From assembly GCA_958510825.1 (NCBI GenBank), contig OY294048.1, positions 23,524,674 to 23,588,673 on the forward strand: DNA of 64,000 bases. The letters run 5' to 3'. A program made the translations under genes and the position numbers. Below are positions 1 through 9,169 of this stretch, in pieces. This stretch comes from Brachypterus glaber (lineage: Eukaryota > Arthropoda > Insecta > Coleoptera > Kateretidae). The notes beneath the pieces were generated by a model, which made no database searches, had not been told where the DNA came from, and saw only the letters and a program-made list of their open reading frames with translations. Each line of letters opens with the position of its first letter. Position 1 is the first letter of the stretch.

Positions 1-705
1 CAATATTATAGTCAAACAAAGCATCTTGTACAAGCACACGAAGAATTAGAAACAGTCAGGCAATTTTCAAACGAATCTATAACTGATTATTTTAAAAGAA
101 TTGAAAAAATAAAAAATGAATGTATTCAATCTGAAATAAACAATTGTGAAGATTTTCAGGATTTACCTGGATTAAAACGATCTATTCAGCGCACTGCTTT
201 ACGTAGGTTTATAATTCATTGTAAACCAGAAATCAGTCAAATGTTACGAGCTAGAGAACTTAATTCACTTAATGATGCCTATAATCTTGCTCTGCAAGAA
301 GAAAAAATAATCAATTATACAAAACAAAAAACTAATATAAATATGTATTGCAAATATTGTAAAAATAATTCACATAACTCGCAAAATTGTCGCAAAAGAG
401 GTCCCTATAGAGGTCCACCTATCAATACAAATCAAAATAGGTATACAAATCCTAATTTTTCAAATAATAATTTTTACAATAACCCTTCTATGTCAAATAG
501 TTATAATAATTCTTATCAAAAATTTTGCAATTATTGCAAAAAGCCAGGACATTTAATTTCTGAATGTAGAAAAAGACAATTTAAAAATAATCAATTTTCT
601 AATCCAAGAGTAAATCATTTAAACTGCCAAGGGTCCACTGTGTCGAATGTCCCTCAGGATACGGACCACAAAAAAGAGGCATTCCCATCTCAAAACCAGA
701 AATAA
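1..705 (+). CDS. gag: Gag polyprotein, 5' end outside window (element 1)
   Basis: The frame is open from base 1 to the TAA at 703-705, so the N-terminus lies outside the window; the ATG at 241 is internal. The visible part has an alpha-helical capsid-like stretch followed by two perfect CCHC zinc knuckles (C-x2-C-x4-H-x4-C) at about 349-390 and 526-567, separated by an Asn/Tyr-rich linker. Zinc knuckles bind genomic RNA during particle assembly. The following pol is in the -1 frame and is open upstream of the gag stop, so Gag-Pol is probably made by -1 frameshifting; an A-run at 670-675 lies in the overlap. Family assignment (Ty3/Gypsy, errantivirus-like) rests on the adjacent pol and env. 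Confidence 0.9.
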   Translation, partial: QYYSQTKHLVQAHEELETVRQFSNESITDYFKRIEKIKNECIQSEINNCEDFQDLPGLKRSIQRTALRRFIIHCKPEISQMLRARELNSLNDAYNLALQEEKIINYTKQKTNINMYCKYCKNNSHNSQNCRKRGPYRGPPINTNQNRYTNPNFSNNNFYNNPSMSNSYNNSYQKFCNYCKKPGHLISECRKRQFKNNQFSNPRVNHLNCQGSTVSNVPQDTDHKKEAFPSQNQK

Positions 706-776
706 ATAAATGTGTAAATATTTCGCATAATATAAACCTTCAACCAAATTCAAATTTAAATACAATTACGTTTAAT

Positions 777-3700
777 ATGACTAATGCCTTAAATAAACAT
801 ATAACATTCTTAATTGATACAGGTTCTACTACGACTATTGTAAAATCAACGGCTTTAGTACCTCATTTGACCCCTTTAGATAAGAATGATCTCATTGAAA
901 TAAAAGGTATAACAAACGATAACTCCATACAATCCTTCGGGTCAGCAAATTTAGAATTTATCATAAATGATATAACTATTCCTCACAAAAGTCATGTCGT
1001 CAGTGGTGGCGAATTAAATACAAATTTTGACGGTATTTTGGGTACTGATTTTCTTAAAAAACATAATGTCTTACTTGATCTTTGTAATAATAATATAATT
1101 ATTGATAATAAAAAAATAAAACTTAATAAAGAAATTTCACCGAAAGAAATAATATTGGAAAAATCACAAACATCAGAAAATAAAATAAAAATTCCGCCTT
1201 ATTGTGAATTTATTGCTGAAATAAATATTTCACAGAACAATTTAAAATATGGTCTCATTGAGAAAAAACAAATTCATCCTAATGTTTTTATTCCCGATAT
1301 TTTAATTAATAATGATAATCATAAAGCAATCATACCTATATTAAATATGAATGAAAATGAAGTTTTAATTGAAAAACCTACTTTAGATTTAGTAGATTTA
1401 AATAAATTTGAAGAAATTAATTATTTTAATTCAAAAATAAATAATAATCAAACTAATAGAAATAAAATATTAAAAGAAAAAATTCATACTGATCACTTAA
1501 CTTCCGATGAAAATCAAGCCATTCTAAATATTTGTGAAGAATTTTCAGATTTATTTCACTTACCTGGTGAATATTTAACTTCTACAAAAACTCTAAAACA
1601 TTCTATTCATACAAAACATGACGCTCCTATAACTTGTAAAACTTACAGGTATCCGAAAGTACATGAACAAGAAGTTAATTCTCAAATAAATCAAATGCTT
1701 GAACAGAATATTATCAGACATTCTAAATCACCTTATTCTAGCAATCTATGGATTGTTCCTAAAAAACTAGATTCCTCAGGTAAAAGAAAATGGCGACTTG
1801 TAATAGATTATCGGAAATTGAATGATATTACTATAGGCGATTCTTTTCCTTTGCCTAATATTGAAAATATCTTAGATCAACTCGGAAATGCTGTATATTT
1901 CACAGTTCTAGACTTATCCTCTGCTTTCCATCAAATTGAAGTGGAAGAATCAGATAAGTGCAAAACCGCTTTTTTTACTCCATCAGGACATTACGAATTT
2001 AATAGAATGCCTTATGGATTAAAAACCTCCCCCGCGAGTTTTGTTAGGAACATGTCGATAGTATTATCCGGCTTAATTGGCGAAAAATGCTTTTGTTATT
2101 TAGACGATATTATAGTTTATGGCAAAGACCTTGCTGATCATATTAATAAACTTAGGTCAGTATTTCAAAGATTAAGGGAACACAATTTAAAATTGCAACC
2201 CGATAAATGTGAATTTTTACATAGGGAAATTAAATTCTTAGGACACATTATTTCAGATAAAGGTGTAAGACCAAATCCAGAAAAGGTCGAAGCTATTACA
2301 AATATTGCTATTCCTAAAACTCAAAAAGACGTAAAGTCTTTCCTCGGATTAGTTGGCTACTATAGAAAATTTATTCCTGATTTTTCAAAAATCGCTAAAC
2401 CTTTAAACACATTATTAAAAAAAGATTCTCAGTTTGTCTGGACAGATAAATGTAACTTATCCTTTCAAAAATTAAAAAATACTTTAACAAGGGAACCTAT
2501 ATTACAATATCCTAATTTTAATAAAAAATTTAGTCTTACTTGCGATTCTTCAAATGACCAAATATCAGGCATATTATCGCAGGAAACTCAAGGAAAGGAC
2601 TTACCAATTTCCTATTTTTCAAAAACCCTTAACAAGGCGCAACAAAATTATTCTACTACTGAAAAAGAATTGTTTGCAATCGTAGAGTCTTGTAAACATT
2701 TTAGACCTTATCTTTTTGGGAAAAAATTCGATATATATTGCGATCATAAACCATTAATTTGGTTAAATAACTGCAAAGACCCTTCTAGTAAACTCTTAAG
2801 ATGGCGCTTAAAATTAATGGATTACGAATATGAAATAAAATATAAAGCGGGAAAAGATAATATTAATTCTGATGCACTTAGTCGTTTAAAATTAGAAAAA
2901 ACTGATTCAAATAATCAAGTTTCTATTGATAAAATCATAAATAATAACTTAAATGTTAAAAATGACAATGTCATAATAATTCATGATAACATTTTTAACC
3001 CCTTAAATAAAAGATCATTAGCTCACTGTGTATCAAAAGATTTTTACATGAATAAAGGTATTGCACTGGATTTTAAAAACAAATTTAAGTCTGTCGATAT
3101 ACTCAAAAATCAAAATAAAAAAGTAGGTGAAGTAGCTTTTATAAATGTAAATGGTAGAAAAATATATTACTTAATTACAAAAGAAAATTATTTTGATAAA
3201 CCTACTTATAAAACTGTTTCTCAGTCTTTAGAATATTTAAAATCGTTATTAATAAAATTCAAAGAAACTGAAGTTTCTATGCCACAAATCGCTTGTGGAT
3301 TAGATAAACTCGAATGGAATATTATTTTCAATTTAATTAAATTTATTTTTAAAGATTCAAAAATAAAAGTATATATTTTTATAAAAGAACAACATAATGT
3401 TAACTATATTCAACCAGAAGAAGATTTAACATTTGATAACTTTAAAAATTTTCATCAAAGAGAAATTAGAATTCCTAAACCAACTATAGTAAATACTCCC
3501 TTAAACAGGATAAAAAACTTTGTAATTCCTTTATCCTGTGACTTATCAAACAATAATAAATACATTGATTATATTTACAAACACAATTTAACTATTCCTA
3601 ATGCGAAAATAAAAGAAATAAATTTAAAACGATTACCTCAACAATCTCTTTATTTAGCTTTTATTAAGGAATTTATAGATGAATCCGCACTTTATGAAAT

Positions 3701-5057
3701 TCTATTTGACACACTTTATAATCTTAGACTTTTATTGCAACATAATGAAACTAAATATTTTACTATACCAGATATTTCAGAAAATAATGATATAATTAAA
3801 CAAGATACATTTTATACTTTATTATATTTTCTATTTAGGGACTTTAAGTATGAAATACTTTCCGATGAACGTATTACTTTAACAGACCCAGATCTAATTA
3901 AAATTATTCTACAAGAAAATCATGATTTACCATCTGCAGGTCATCAAGGTTTTGAACGAACCTATGAAAAAATTAAACAATATTATTTTTGGGATAATAT
4001 GAAAAAAGAAATTAAAGACTATATTAAAAATTGTCAAACATGTCAAAAATCTAAAACAGACTTTAAACATAATAAAAGCCCCATGTTAATAACTACCACA
4101 GCTTCTAAATTTAATGAAAAAATTGCAATGGATGTAATCGGACCTTTACCAGAAACTCAAAATAATAACAGATTTATTCTAACAATTCAAGATGATTTAA
4201 CTAAATTCATCCAAGCATTTGCTATGCAAAATCATGAAGCAACAACTATTGCTATATATTTAATAAAATATTGTTCACAATTCGGTTTTCCTAATGTACT
4301 CTTATCAGATCAAGGTCGCGAATTTACCTCAAATATTATAAAGGAACTTAATAAACTTTTAACAATAAAACATAAGTTTACAACTCCTTATCATCCTGAA
4401 AGTAATGGAGCACTAGAACGTACCCATTTAACATTAAAAGAATATTTTAAATGCTATGTTAATAAAGACCAAAACAATTGGGACGAATTTTTAAATTTAG
4501 CAATTTTCAGTTATAACTCAAGTATACATAAGTCCACTCAAAAAACCCCATACGAATTAGTCTTTGGACAACGTGCAAGAATTCCTAGCCATATAAATTC
4601 TCCAAAATTTAAACCTAATTATTCAGATTTAGCTAATGATATAACTAATAAATTAAGAATTTTACGAGAAACTGCAAGAGATAATCAAATAAAAGCAAAA
4701 CAAAGTTCAAAAAATTACTTCGATAAATCTCATAATAGAGAATATAAATTCTACGCAGATCAGTTAGTATTATTATACGACAGCTTATCTAAAATTAAAA
4801 AGAAAAAGCTTACTCCGAATTATAAAGGTCCCTATAAGATAGTACAAGTACATGATAATAATACTGCGACTCTATCTATAAATAATAAACTTAAAACGCA
4901 TCATTTTAATAAATTAAAACCGTATATTGTTTCAGACAATGACATTGAAGAAAACAATGAAAATGTTGAATCAGAATCAGAAATTGACCTTCGTAGTATT
5001 CCTAGTAATTTTCCTTCTGACTTTACCGAATCAAGGCCTAGCACGTCTCAGCAATAA
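777..5057 (+). CDS. pol: Pol polyprotein with protease, RT, RNase H, macro domain, integrase (element 1)
   Basis: Uninterrupted 1426-codon frame. Order: aspartic protease (IDTGST near residues 13-18); reverse transcriptase with LDLSSAFHQ motif and YLDD catalytic site (Y441-D444); RNase H beginning near D590 (TCDSS) and ending near DALSRL (about 700); a TARG1-like macro domain at about 731-870; integrase with HHCC zinc finger (about 1049-1087), D,D-35-E core (MDVIG, SDQGREF, ESNGALERT) and a C-terminal GPY motif (about 1350). The macro domain plus linker makes it longer than a plain errantivirus Pol. The first ATG is at 777, but the frame is open further upstream and overlaps gag, which suits a -1 frameshift fusion rather than initiation at this ATG. 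All catalytic residues that I can check are present, so this copy may be functional. Confidence 0.95.
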   Translation: MTNALNKHITFLIDTGSTTTIVKSTALVPHLTPLDKNDLIEIKGITNDNSIQSFGSANLEFIINDITIPHKSHVVSGGELNTNFDGILGTDFLKKHNVLLDLCNNNIIIDNKKIKLNKEISPKEIILEKSQTSENKIKIPPYCEFIAEINISQNNLKYGLIEKKQIHPNVFIPDILINNDNHKAIIPILNMNENEVLIEKPTLDLVDLNKFEEINYFNSKINNNQTNRNKILKEKIHTDHLTSDENQAILNICEEFSDLFHLPGEYLTSTKTLKHSIHTKHDAPITCKTYRYPKVHEQEVNSQINQMLEQNIIRHSKSPYSSNLWIVPKKLDSSGKRKWRLVIDYRKLNDITIGDSFPLPNIENILDQLGNAVYFTVLDLSSAFHQIEVEESDKCKTAFFTPSGHYEFNRMPYGLKTSPASFVRNMSIVLSGLIGEKCFCYLDDIIVYGKDLADHINKLRSVFQRLREHNLKLQPDKCEFLHREIKFLGHIISDKGVRPNPEKVEAITNIAIPKTQKDVKSFLGLVGYYRKFIPDFSKIAKPLNTLLKKDSQFVWTDKCNLSFQKLKNTLTREPILQYPNFNKKFSLTCDSSNDQISGILSQETQGKDLPISYFSKTLNKAQQNYSTTEKELFAIVESCKHFRPYLFGKKFDIYCDHKPLIWLNNCKDPSSKLLRWRLKLMDYEYEIKYKAGKDNINSDALSRLKLEKTDSNNQVSIDKIINNNLNVKNDNVIIIHDNIFNPLNKRSLAHCVSKDFYMNKGIALDFKNKFKSVDILKNQNKKVGEVAFINVNGRKIYYLITKENYFDKPTYKTVSQSLEYLKSLLIKFKETEVSMPQIACGLDKLEWNIIFNLIKFIFKDSKIKVYIFIKEQHNVNYIQPEEDLTFDNFKNFHQREIRIPKPTIVNTPLNRIKNFVIPLSCDLSNNNKYIDYIYKHNLTIPNAKIKEINLKRLPQQSLYLAFIKEFIDESALYEILFDTLYNLRLLLQHNETKYFTIPDISENNDIIKQDTFYTLLYFLFRDFKYEILSDERITLTDPDLIKIILQENHDLPSAGHQGFERTYEKIKQYYFWDNMKKEIKDYIKNCQTCQKSKTDFKHNKSPMLITTTASKFNEKIAMDVIGPLPETQNNNRFILTIQDDLTKFIQAFAMQNHEATTIAIYLIKYCSQFGFPNVLLSDQGREFTSNIIKELNKLLTIKHKFTTPYHPESNGALERTHLTLKEYFKCYVNKDQNNWDEFLNLAIFSYNSSIHKSTQKTPYELVFGQRARIPSHINSPKFKPNYSDLANDITNKLRILRETARDNQIKAKQSSKNYFDKSHNREYKFYADQLVLLYDSLSKIKKKKLTPNYKGPYKIVQVHDNNTATLSINNKLKTHHFNKLKPYIVSDNDIEENNENVESESEIDLRSIPSNFPSDFTESRPSTSQQ
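2964..3386 (+). other. TARG1/OARD1-like macro domain inside Pol
   Basis: Residues about 731-870 of Pol match the TARG1 (OARD1) type of macro domain along its length: a HDN segment at the ADP-ribose-binding start, SLAHCVSKD, NKGIALDF, VGEVAF, YYLITKENYF, KPTY and SMPQIACGLDKLEW. In human TARG1 the catalytic pair is Lys84 in the YLITK motif and Asp125 in the GLD motif, 41 residues apart. Here the equivalents are Lys802 (3180-3182) and Asp843 (3303-3305), also 41 apart. TARG1 removes ADP-ribose from acidic residues and from DNA. Seen: motifs and spacing. Known: TARG1 chemistry. Inferred: that the retroelement domain has the same activity. Confidence 0.88.
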
Positions 5058-6978
5058 ATATGAAATTATTCCATTACAAACAACGGCTGGTCTATTATAC
5101 CATAATCTTGGTAAAACGCATATATCAAATGACAACTTCGCACTTTTAACTTATTATAATCTTTCTCACATTGATTATCAAATAAACCAAATTTATAACT
5201 ATTATACCTTATCACTAGATCTATGCAATTTGGAACAAGCCGATCGCATAAATTTAGACTGTAAAAATCAATTAAGATATATAAATACTAAATTTTTATC
5301 TATTAAAGAATCTTATAAAATAATCTCTCATGAACTTAATGTTCTTACACGCAGAAAACGTGGTATCTTAAATGTAGTCGGTGACGCATTTAAATGGCTT
5401 TTTGGCACACCAGATGCTGATGATGCTCAATTTTATACGGACTCTATTAATCAAATTATAAATAATCAAAAACAAACTGAAGTTTTAATGCAACAGCAAG
5501 TTTCAATAATATCTCAAACAATATCTAATTTTAATAATTCAGTTATACGCATGAATGAAAATATTTTAACTTTAAATAATAATCTTGAAAAATTTAATAA
5601 ATTTACTAAAGAAGTACAAGACTTTAAACAACAGTTGGATTTTGAAATTGAAATATCTAATCATTTAATTTTACTTATTGAAATGACTGACGAAATTCAA
5701 ACTCTTTTAGAAAACTATGTTAATGACGTTTCGTTAATTCAAAATGGCATTATAAACTATAGAATTTTATCACCAGAAACATTATATCGAGAGTTACAAA
5801 AAATATCTACAAAATATACATTACCTATTCCATTATCTTTAGAAAATATTTATCATTATTATAAAATAATAACATTAAGATCATTTATAAAAAGTAAATT
5901 ATTGGTAATATCTTTTGAAATACCAGTTGTTTTAGCAAATGAATATGATTTGTATCAAATATTCTCTCTTCCAAACCCACATAAAGACGATGCTTCCTTA
6001 TTCTCATATATTGAGCCTTCTAAACCTTATATCCTTTTATCCTCTTCTCGGACATTTTATATTATGATCGAAAATCTTGAACGATGCACTCAATACATTC
6101 CTTCAAAATGGATATGCAAAAATCTACCAACTTTAAAGAAAACTACAGCAGACGAATGTGAAGTTCAACTCCTTATGAAAACAACAATCAAAATCCCAAA
6201 AACTTGTCAAACAAGAAATCTTGTAGCAGAAATGGAAATTTGGCACCAGTTGCAACAAAATCAGTGGTTCTATGTAACTTCCAAACCAACCCAATTATCA
6301 ATTCTTTGTGACAAAGATGACAGCATTCAAGAAGTCATAAAAAACGCAGGACTTTTAAATTTAAAATCGAATTGTAAAGCATTCACAAATCAAGTTTCCT
6401 TACAAACACAAATGGTTATGGAAACATATAATCTAACCAACGAAATCCCACTCACAGATATAACTGAAGATGACTGCTGCCGAAAATTAAGAAAAAATCT
6501 TACACTCAACGAAATCCATTTGGATCCAATAAAATTAAATAATTTGGATCTTCATGAATTCAAATATGCCCAACAAAAACTTAACCAGTTTGATGAGCAA
6601 CTTCAAGAACAACTCAATAAACCTTTTATTGTCAAACAAACATTTTGGTATACTTCAACCCTTTCAATAATCACTGGCTTGGCAATATTATATATTTTAT
6701 ACAAACTTCTAAAACAATTTGGATTCACAAACATTATAGGAAAATGTTTAAGAAAAACTTCTTCATGTGGCCCATGCGTACAAATCTACAACCAATGTCA
6801 TAAAGAGCCCATTCAGCATCCAACATTAATCCATTATGACGCAGAACTTCAACGATTGAACTACCCCATTCCGTTAGAGTATACAACTAAAACCCAGAAC
6901 GATGAGCCCCAAGATTCCACTTCTTCAGTTAGACGTTCCAGTCGACTTCAGAAGAAAAAGAAAATAAATCAAAACTGA
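4927..6978 (+). CDS. env: Envelope fusion glycoprotein, errantivirus type (element 1)
   Basis: Frame of 683 codons overlapping the pol 3' end by 131 bases in another frame. Seen: a hydrophobic signal-like segment at residues about 22-40; a furin-type site RRKR ending at residue 145, followed by a Gly-rich hydrophobic stretch like a fusion peptide; a long ectodomain with heptad-like Asn/Leu-rich helices and several cysteines; a single transmembrane segment near 576-598; a Cys-containing, basic cytoplasmic tail. This layout is that of insect errantivirus Env proteins, which are related to baculovirus F fusion proteins. Env of this group is usually translated from a spliced RNA, so the ATG at 4927 may not be the true start. 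The frame is intact, so infectious spread is possible in principle. Confidence 0.85.
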   Translation: MFQTMTLKKTMKMLNQNQKLTFVVFLVIFLLTLPNQGLARLSNKYEIIPLQTTAGLLYHNLGKTHISNDNFALLTYYNLSHIDYQINQIYNYYTLSLDLCNLEQADRINLDCKNQLRYINTKFLSIKESYKIISHELNVLTRRKRGILNVVGDAFKWLFGTPDADDAQFYTDSINQIINNQKQTEVLMQQQVSIISQTISNFNNSVIRMNENILTLNNNLEKFNKFTKEVQDFKQQLDFEIEISNHLILLIEMTDEIQTLLENYVNDVSLIQNGIINYRILSPETLYRELQKISTKYTLPIPLSLENIYHYYKIITLRSFIKSKLLVISFEIPVVLANEYDLYQIFSLPNPHKDDASLFSYIEPSKPYILLSSSRTFYIMIENLERCTQYIPSKWICKNLPTLKKTTADECEVQLLMKTTIKIPKTCQTRNLVAEMEIWHQLQQNQWFYVTSKPTQLSILCDKDDSIQEVIKNAGLLNLKSNCKAFTNQVSLQTQMVMETYNLTNEIPLTDITEDDCCRKLRKNLTLNEIHLDPIKLNNLDLHEFKYAQQKLNQFDEQLQEQLNKPFIVKQTFWYTSTLSIITGLAILYILYKLLKQFGFTNIIGKCLRKTSSCGPCVQIYNQCHKEPIQHPTLIHYDAELQRLNYPIPLEYTTKTQNDEPQDSTSSVRRSSRLQKKKKINQN

Positions 6979-7139
6979 AATATATTATTTTATACTTTAC
7001 TTATACTTTATACTATTTTAATAATTTTATATATTTACATTAATTTAATCAAATATTTTAGTTTTAAGTTCAAATATCTTATATATCTTAAATATCTCAA
7101 ATTTTTAAATTAAGTATCTTAAGTTATCTTAAAATCAAA

Positions 7140-7568
7140 TATCTTAAGTTAATTTTATATTTTAACATTTTTGAGATTTTTGTTCTCACTTTTTTCAAAA
7201 GCTCAACAAAAATCTATAACAGCCCCGAGGTGTTGGCGCCCCCTAGAACAATGGCCTCTTTGTCTATCTTATTTTGCTGACTTAAGCAGTATTCATTTAA
7301 TATAAATAGAGCTCCGCCTAGATTACCCTCAGAGCTGTATTAGACCTGAGTTAGATTGCACGTATCTTATATTAGAGTTATCTCAAATCTATCTCAAAGT
7401 TATAATCTTATAAGTATTAAATAAATATCATTATAAATAATAAACAAGTGTCTAAATCAAGAACATCTAGAACATTTAAACCTTATAGTGAAGAAACTGT
7501 GACTATAAATACAAAATAACTGTGAAGTTATAAAATAAGTTTCGGAACCTCTTAATAAAAGGTTGCCC
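7140..7568 (+). mobile_element. LTR-like segment downstream of env (3' LTR of element 1), boundaries unresolved
   Basis: After the env stop come about 160 bases of AT-rich sequence and then promoter-like and 3'-end signals expected in an LTR: a TATA box (ATATAAATAG) near 7300, and several AATAAA-type signals near 7417-7440. The segment ends immediately before a tRNA-Leu primer-binding-site match at 7569. I could not fix the 5' edge because the second LTR of element 1 is outside the window. AGTTA sequences near 7122 or 7147 are possible starts by analogy with element 2, whose LTR has AGTTA...TAACT ends. Confidence 0.5.
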
Positions 7569-7581
7569 TGGTGTCAGAAGT
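7569..7581 (+). other. Candidate primer binding site, tRNA-Leu type
   Basis: TGGTGTCAGAAGT is the exact complement of the 3' end (with CCA) of insect tRNA-Leu, 13 bases. A primer binding site is expected after a 5' LTR, not after a 3' LTR, so its position here suggests that the LTR also served a second, tandem copy now mostly lost. The match is short and could be coincidence. Confidence 0.45.
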
Positions 7582-7646
7582 AAATTAACCTTTTTTTTAT
7601 GTTGTGTTGATCAAGGAATACAACAATATATTCAAAGTGAACGGTT

Positions 7647-8036
7647 ATGTTTGTGTCTAATCTAGTAATTCTAAGCGCTATAATAAATAATGTTTTGTAT
7701 ATACATAAACCACCTAATATTAAACGTAAGTTAATTCGTACAAATTTTAACTCTAGCTTTGTAAAAATGAAGTCATTGACAATTAATAAGGGAGTCTCAC
7801 CAGTATTACAATTTAATTTAACAGAAAATAAAATTAACAGTAACAATACAATTTTTTATCAGGTTAAACCCTATTTTGTTAATGGTTCGCATTTTGTATC
7901 AGATTGGAAGCAGATATATATAGATAATACTTATTATGTTAAAATAATATCCCCGGAAATTATTGTTATTACTATTTTATCTATAATTATATCAATTTTA
8001 TATATTTTTTTATTTATACACATATTTTGTAATTAA
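7647..8036 (+). CDS. Unrecognised small membrane protein ORF, 129 aa
   Basis: I do not recognise this protein. It has a hydrophobic N-terminus (about residues 4-18), two or three N-x-T/S sites in the middle (for example NLT and NGS), and a strongly hydrophobic C-terminal segment (about 103-127), so it looks like a small type I or double-anchored membrane glycoprotein. It starts 65 bases downstream of the candidate primer binding site and stops one base before a perfect hairpin. It could be an accessory ORF in the leader of a tandem retroelement copy, part of another mobile element, or a chance frame in AT-rich DNA. The frame on the opposite strand overlapping it is taken as a shadow. Confidence 0.35.
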   Translation: MFVSNLVILSAIINNVLYIHKPPNIKRKLIRTNFNSSFVKMKSLTINKGVSPVLQFNLTENKINSNNTIFYQVKPYFVNGSHFVSDWKQIYIDNTYYVKIISPEIIVITILSIIISILYIFLFIHIFCN

Positions 8037-8037
8037 T

Positions 8038-8097
8038 AAATAATTAATAACTAATTTTGTTTTAAAAAATAAAAACAAAATTAGTTATTAATTATTT
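8038..8097. repeat. Perfect 26-bp stem, 8-base loop
   Basis: Bases 8038-8063 are the exact reverse complement of 8072-8097; the loop is 8064-8071. The stem is AT-rich and begins one base after the stop codon of the 129-codon ORF. It could be a termination or RNA 3'-end structure, or the ends of a very small foldback insertion. I see no target duplication. Confidence 0.85.
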
Positions 8098-8312
8098 AAA
8101 AGTTTTTTTGATACCACCATATTTCTATACGTTTGGTTATTTACGATATATCCAGATAAAAGATAAAATAATTTCAAATTTTTTAAAAACAAATAATTTA
8201 AATATTTACTTACATAGTTAATAAGAAGACACACACAAATAATTAAGTAAAATTCTGTTAAACTTGACATTTATATACAAATGAGAACAAGATTTCTTCC
8301 CCCTGACCGGCT

Positions 8313-8362
8313 GGTTCTCCTTTTAAGGAATTCATCCCTGGGTTCTCCTTTTAAGGAATTCA
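8313..8362. repeat. Two direct 22-bp repeats, 28-bp period
   Basis: The same 22 bases, containing CTCCTTTTAAGGAATTC, occur at 8313-8334 and 8341-8362. Nothing else is evident in this short non-coding stretch between the hairpin and the G-rich array. Confidence 0.7.
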
Positions 8363-8464
8363 AACCAGCCTTTCAAACATATAACTTCATTTTTAATTAA
8401 ATTCTTACATGACTAGTCATGTATCCAAATTTTATGCTGATTTATCCTGATTTTATAAGACCTC

Positions 8465-8925
8465 AGGTTAGGTGTATTAGGTAAGGAGGGGGTAGAATTA
8501 TGGTTTTCAGGTCAGCTAAGGCTGAGGTCATGGCTAAGGCTGGTGTTAGGGCTGAGGTTAGGTTTGAGGCTAGGGCTGGGGATAGGTCTGAGGTTAGGTC
8601 TGGGGTTAGGACTGGGGTTAGGTCTGGGGTTAGGTCTGAGGCTAGGGTTGGGGTAGGTCTGAGGCTAAGGCTGAGGGTAGGTCTGAGGTTAGGTCTGGGG
8701 TTAGGACTGGGGTTAGGTCTGGGGTTAGGTCTGAGGCTAGGGTTGGGGGTAGGTCTGAGGCTAAGGCTGAGGGTAGGTCTGAAGTAAGGTCTGAGGTTAG
8801 GTCTGGGGTTAGGGCTGAAGGTCAAGGTCAAGGTTATGGTCACGGTCACAGTTAGGGTCAGGGGTCAGGATCAGTGTCAGGGTGAGGGGTCAGGGTCAGG
8901 GTCAGGGTCAGGTCAAGGTCCGGGT
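8465..8925 (+). repeat. G-rich degenerate hexamer array with TTAGG and GGTCA units
   Basis: The plus strand carries a purine/GT-rich array built of variants of GGTTAG, GGTCTG and GGCTGA, giving TTAGG about every 12 bases (8530-8810), and then GGGTCA repeats that contain TCAGG (8818-8925). TTAGG is the common insect telomere unit and TCAGG is the beetle variant, but the array is degenerate and flanked by ordinary DNA, so it is at best interstitial. Frames through it on both strands are repeat translations, not genes. Confidence 0.75.
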
Positions 8926-9169
8926 GTGTGCCTCCTACGGAGGTGGTCCTCAAACCCCATTATTTCTCTACTTTTTGCAACAAAATTACAGCCATATAGC
9001 AGCAATTTTGATGCGAAAGAGCGGTAAGAGATACTTTATAGCTACTGTGTTACTTGGGAAGATAGTAAGCCACATTGAAAAAGTATATCGACAAAAAAGC
9101 AATATACGATTCAGAGTAAAGATTATACTATGGTTTTTTATTTTTATTCACTAAAGCCTAAGATATTAC

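Noticed and set aside
8088..8270. 60-codon minus-strand frame converging on the hairpin
   Set aside because: Hydrophobic and unrecognised; kept only as context for the hairpin finding because nothing else supports it.
8463..9154. Frames of 63-128 codons on both strands in the G-rich array
   Set aside because: Repeat translations (Arg-Pro, Gly-Leu-Arg) without independent evidence of coding.
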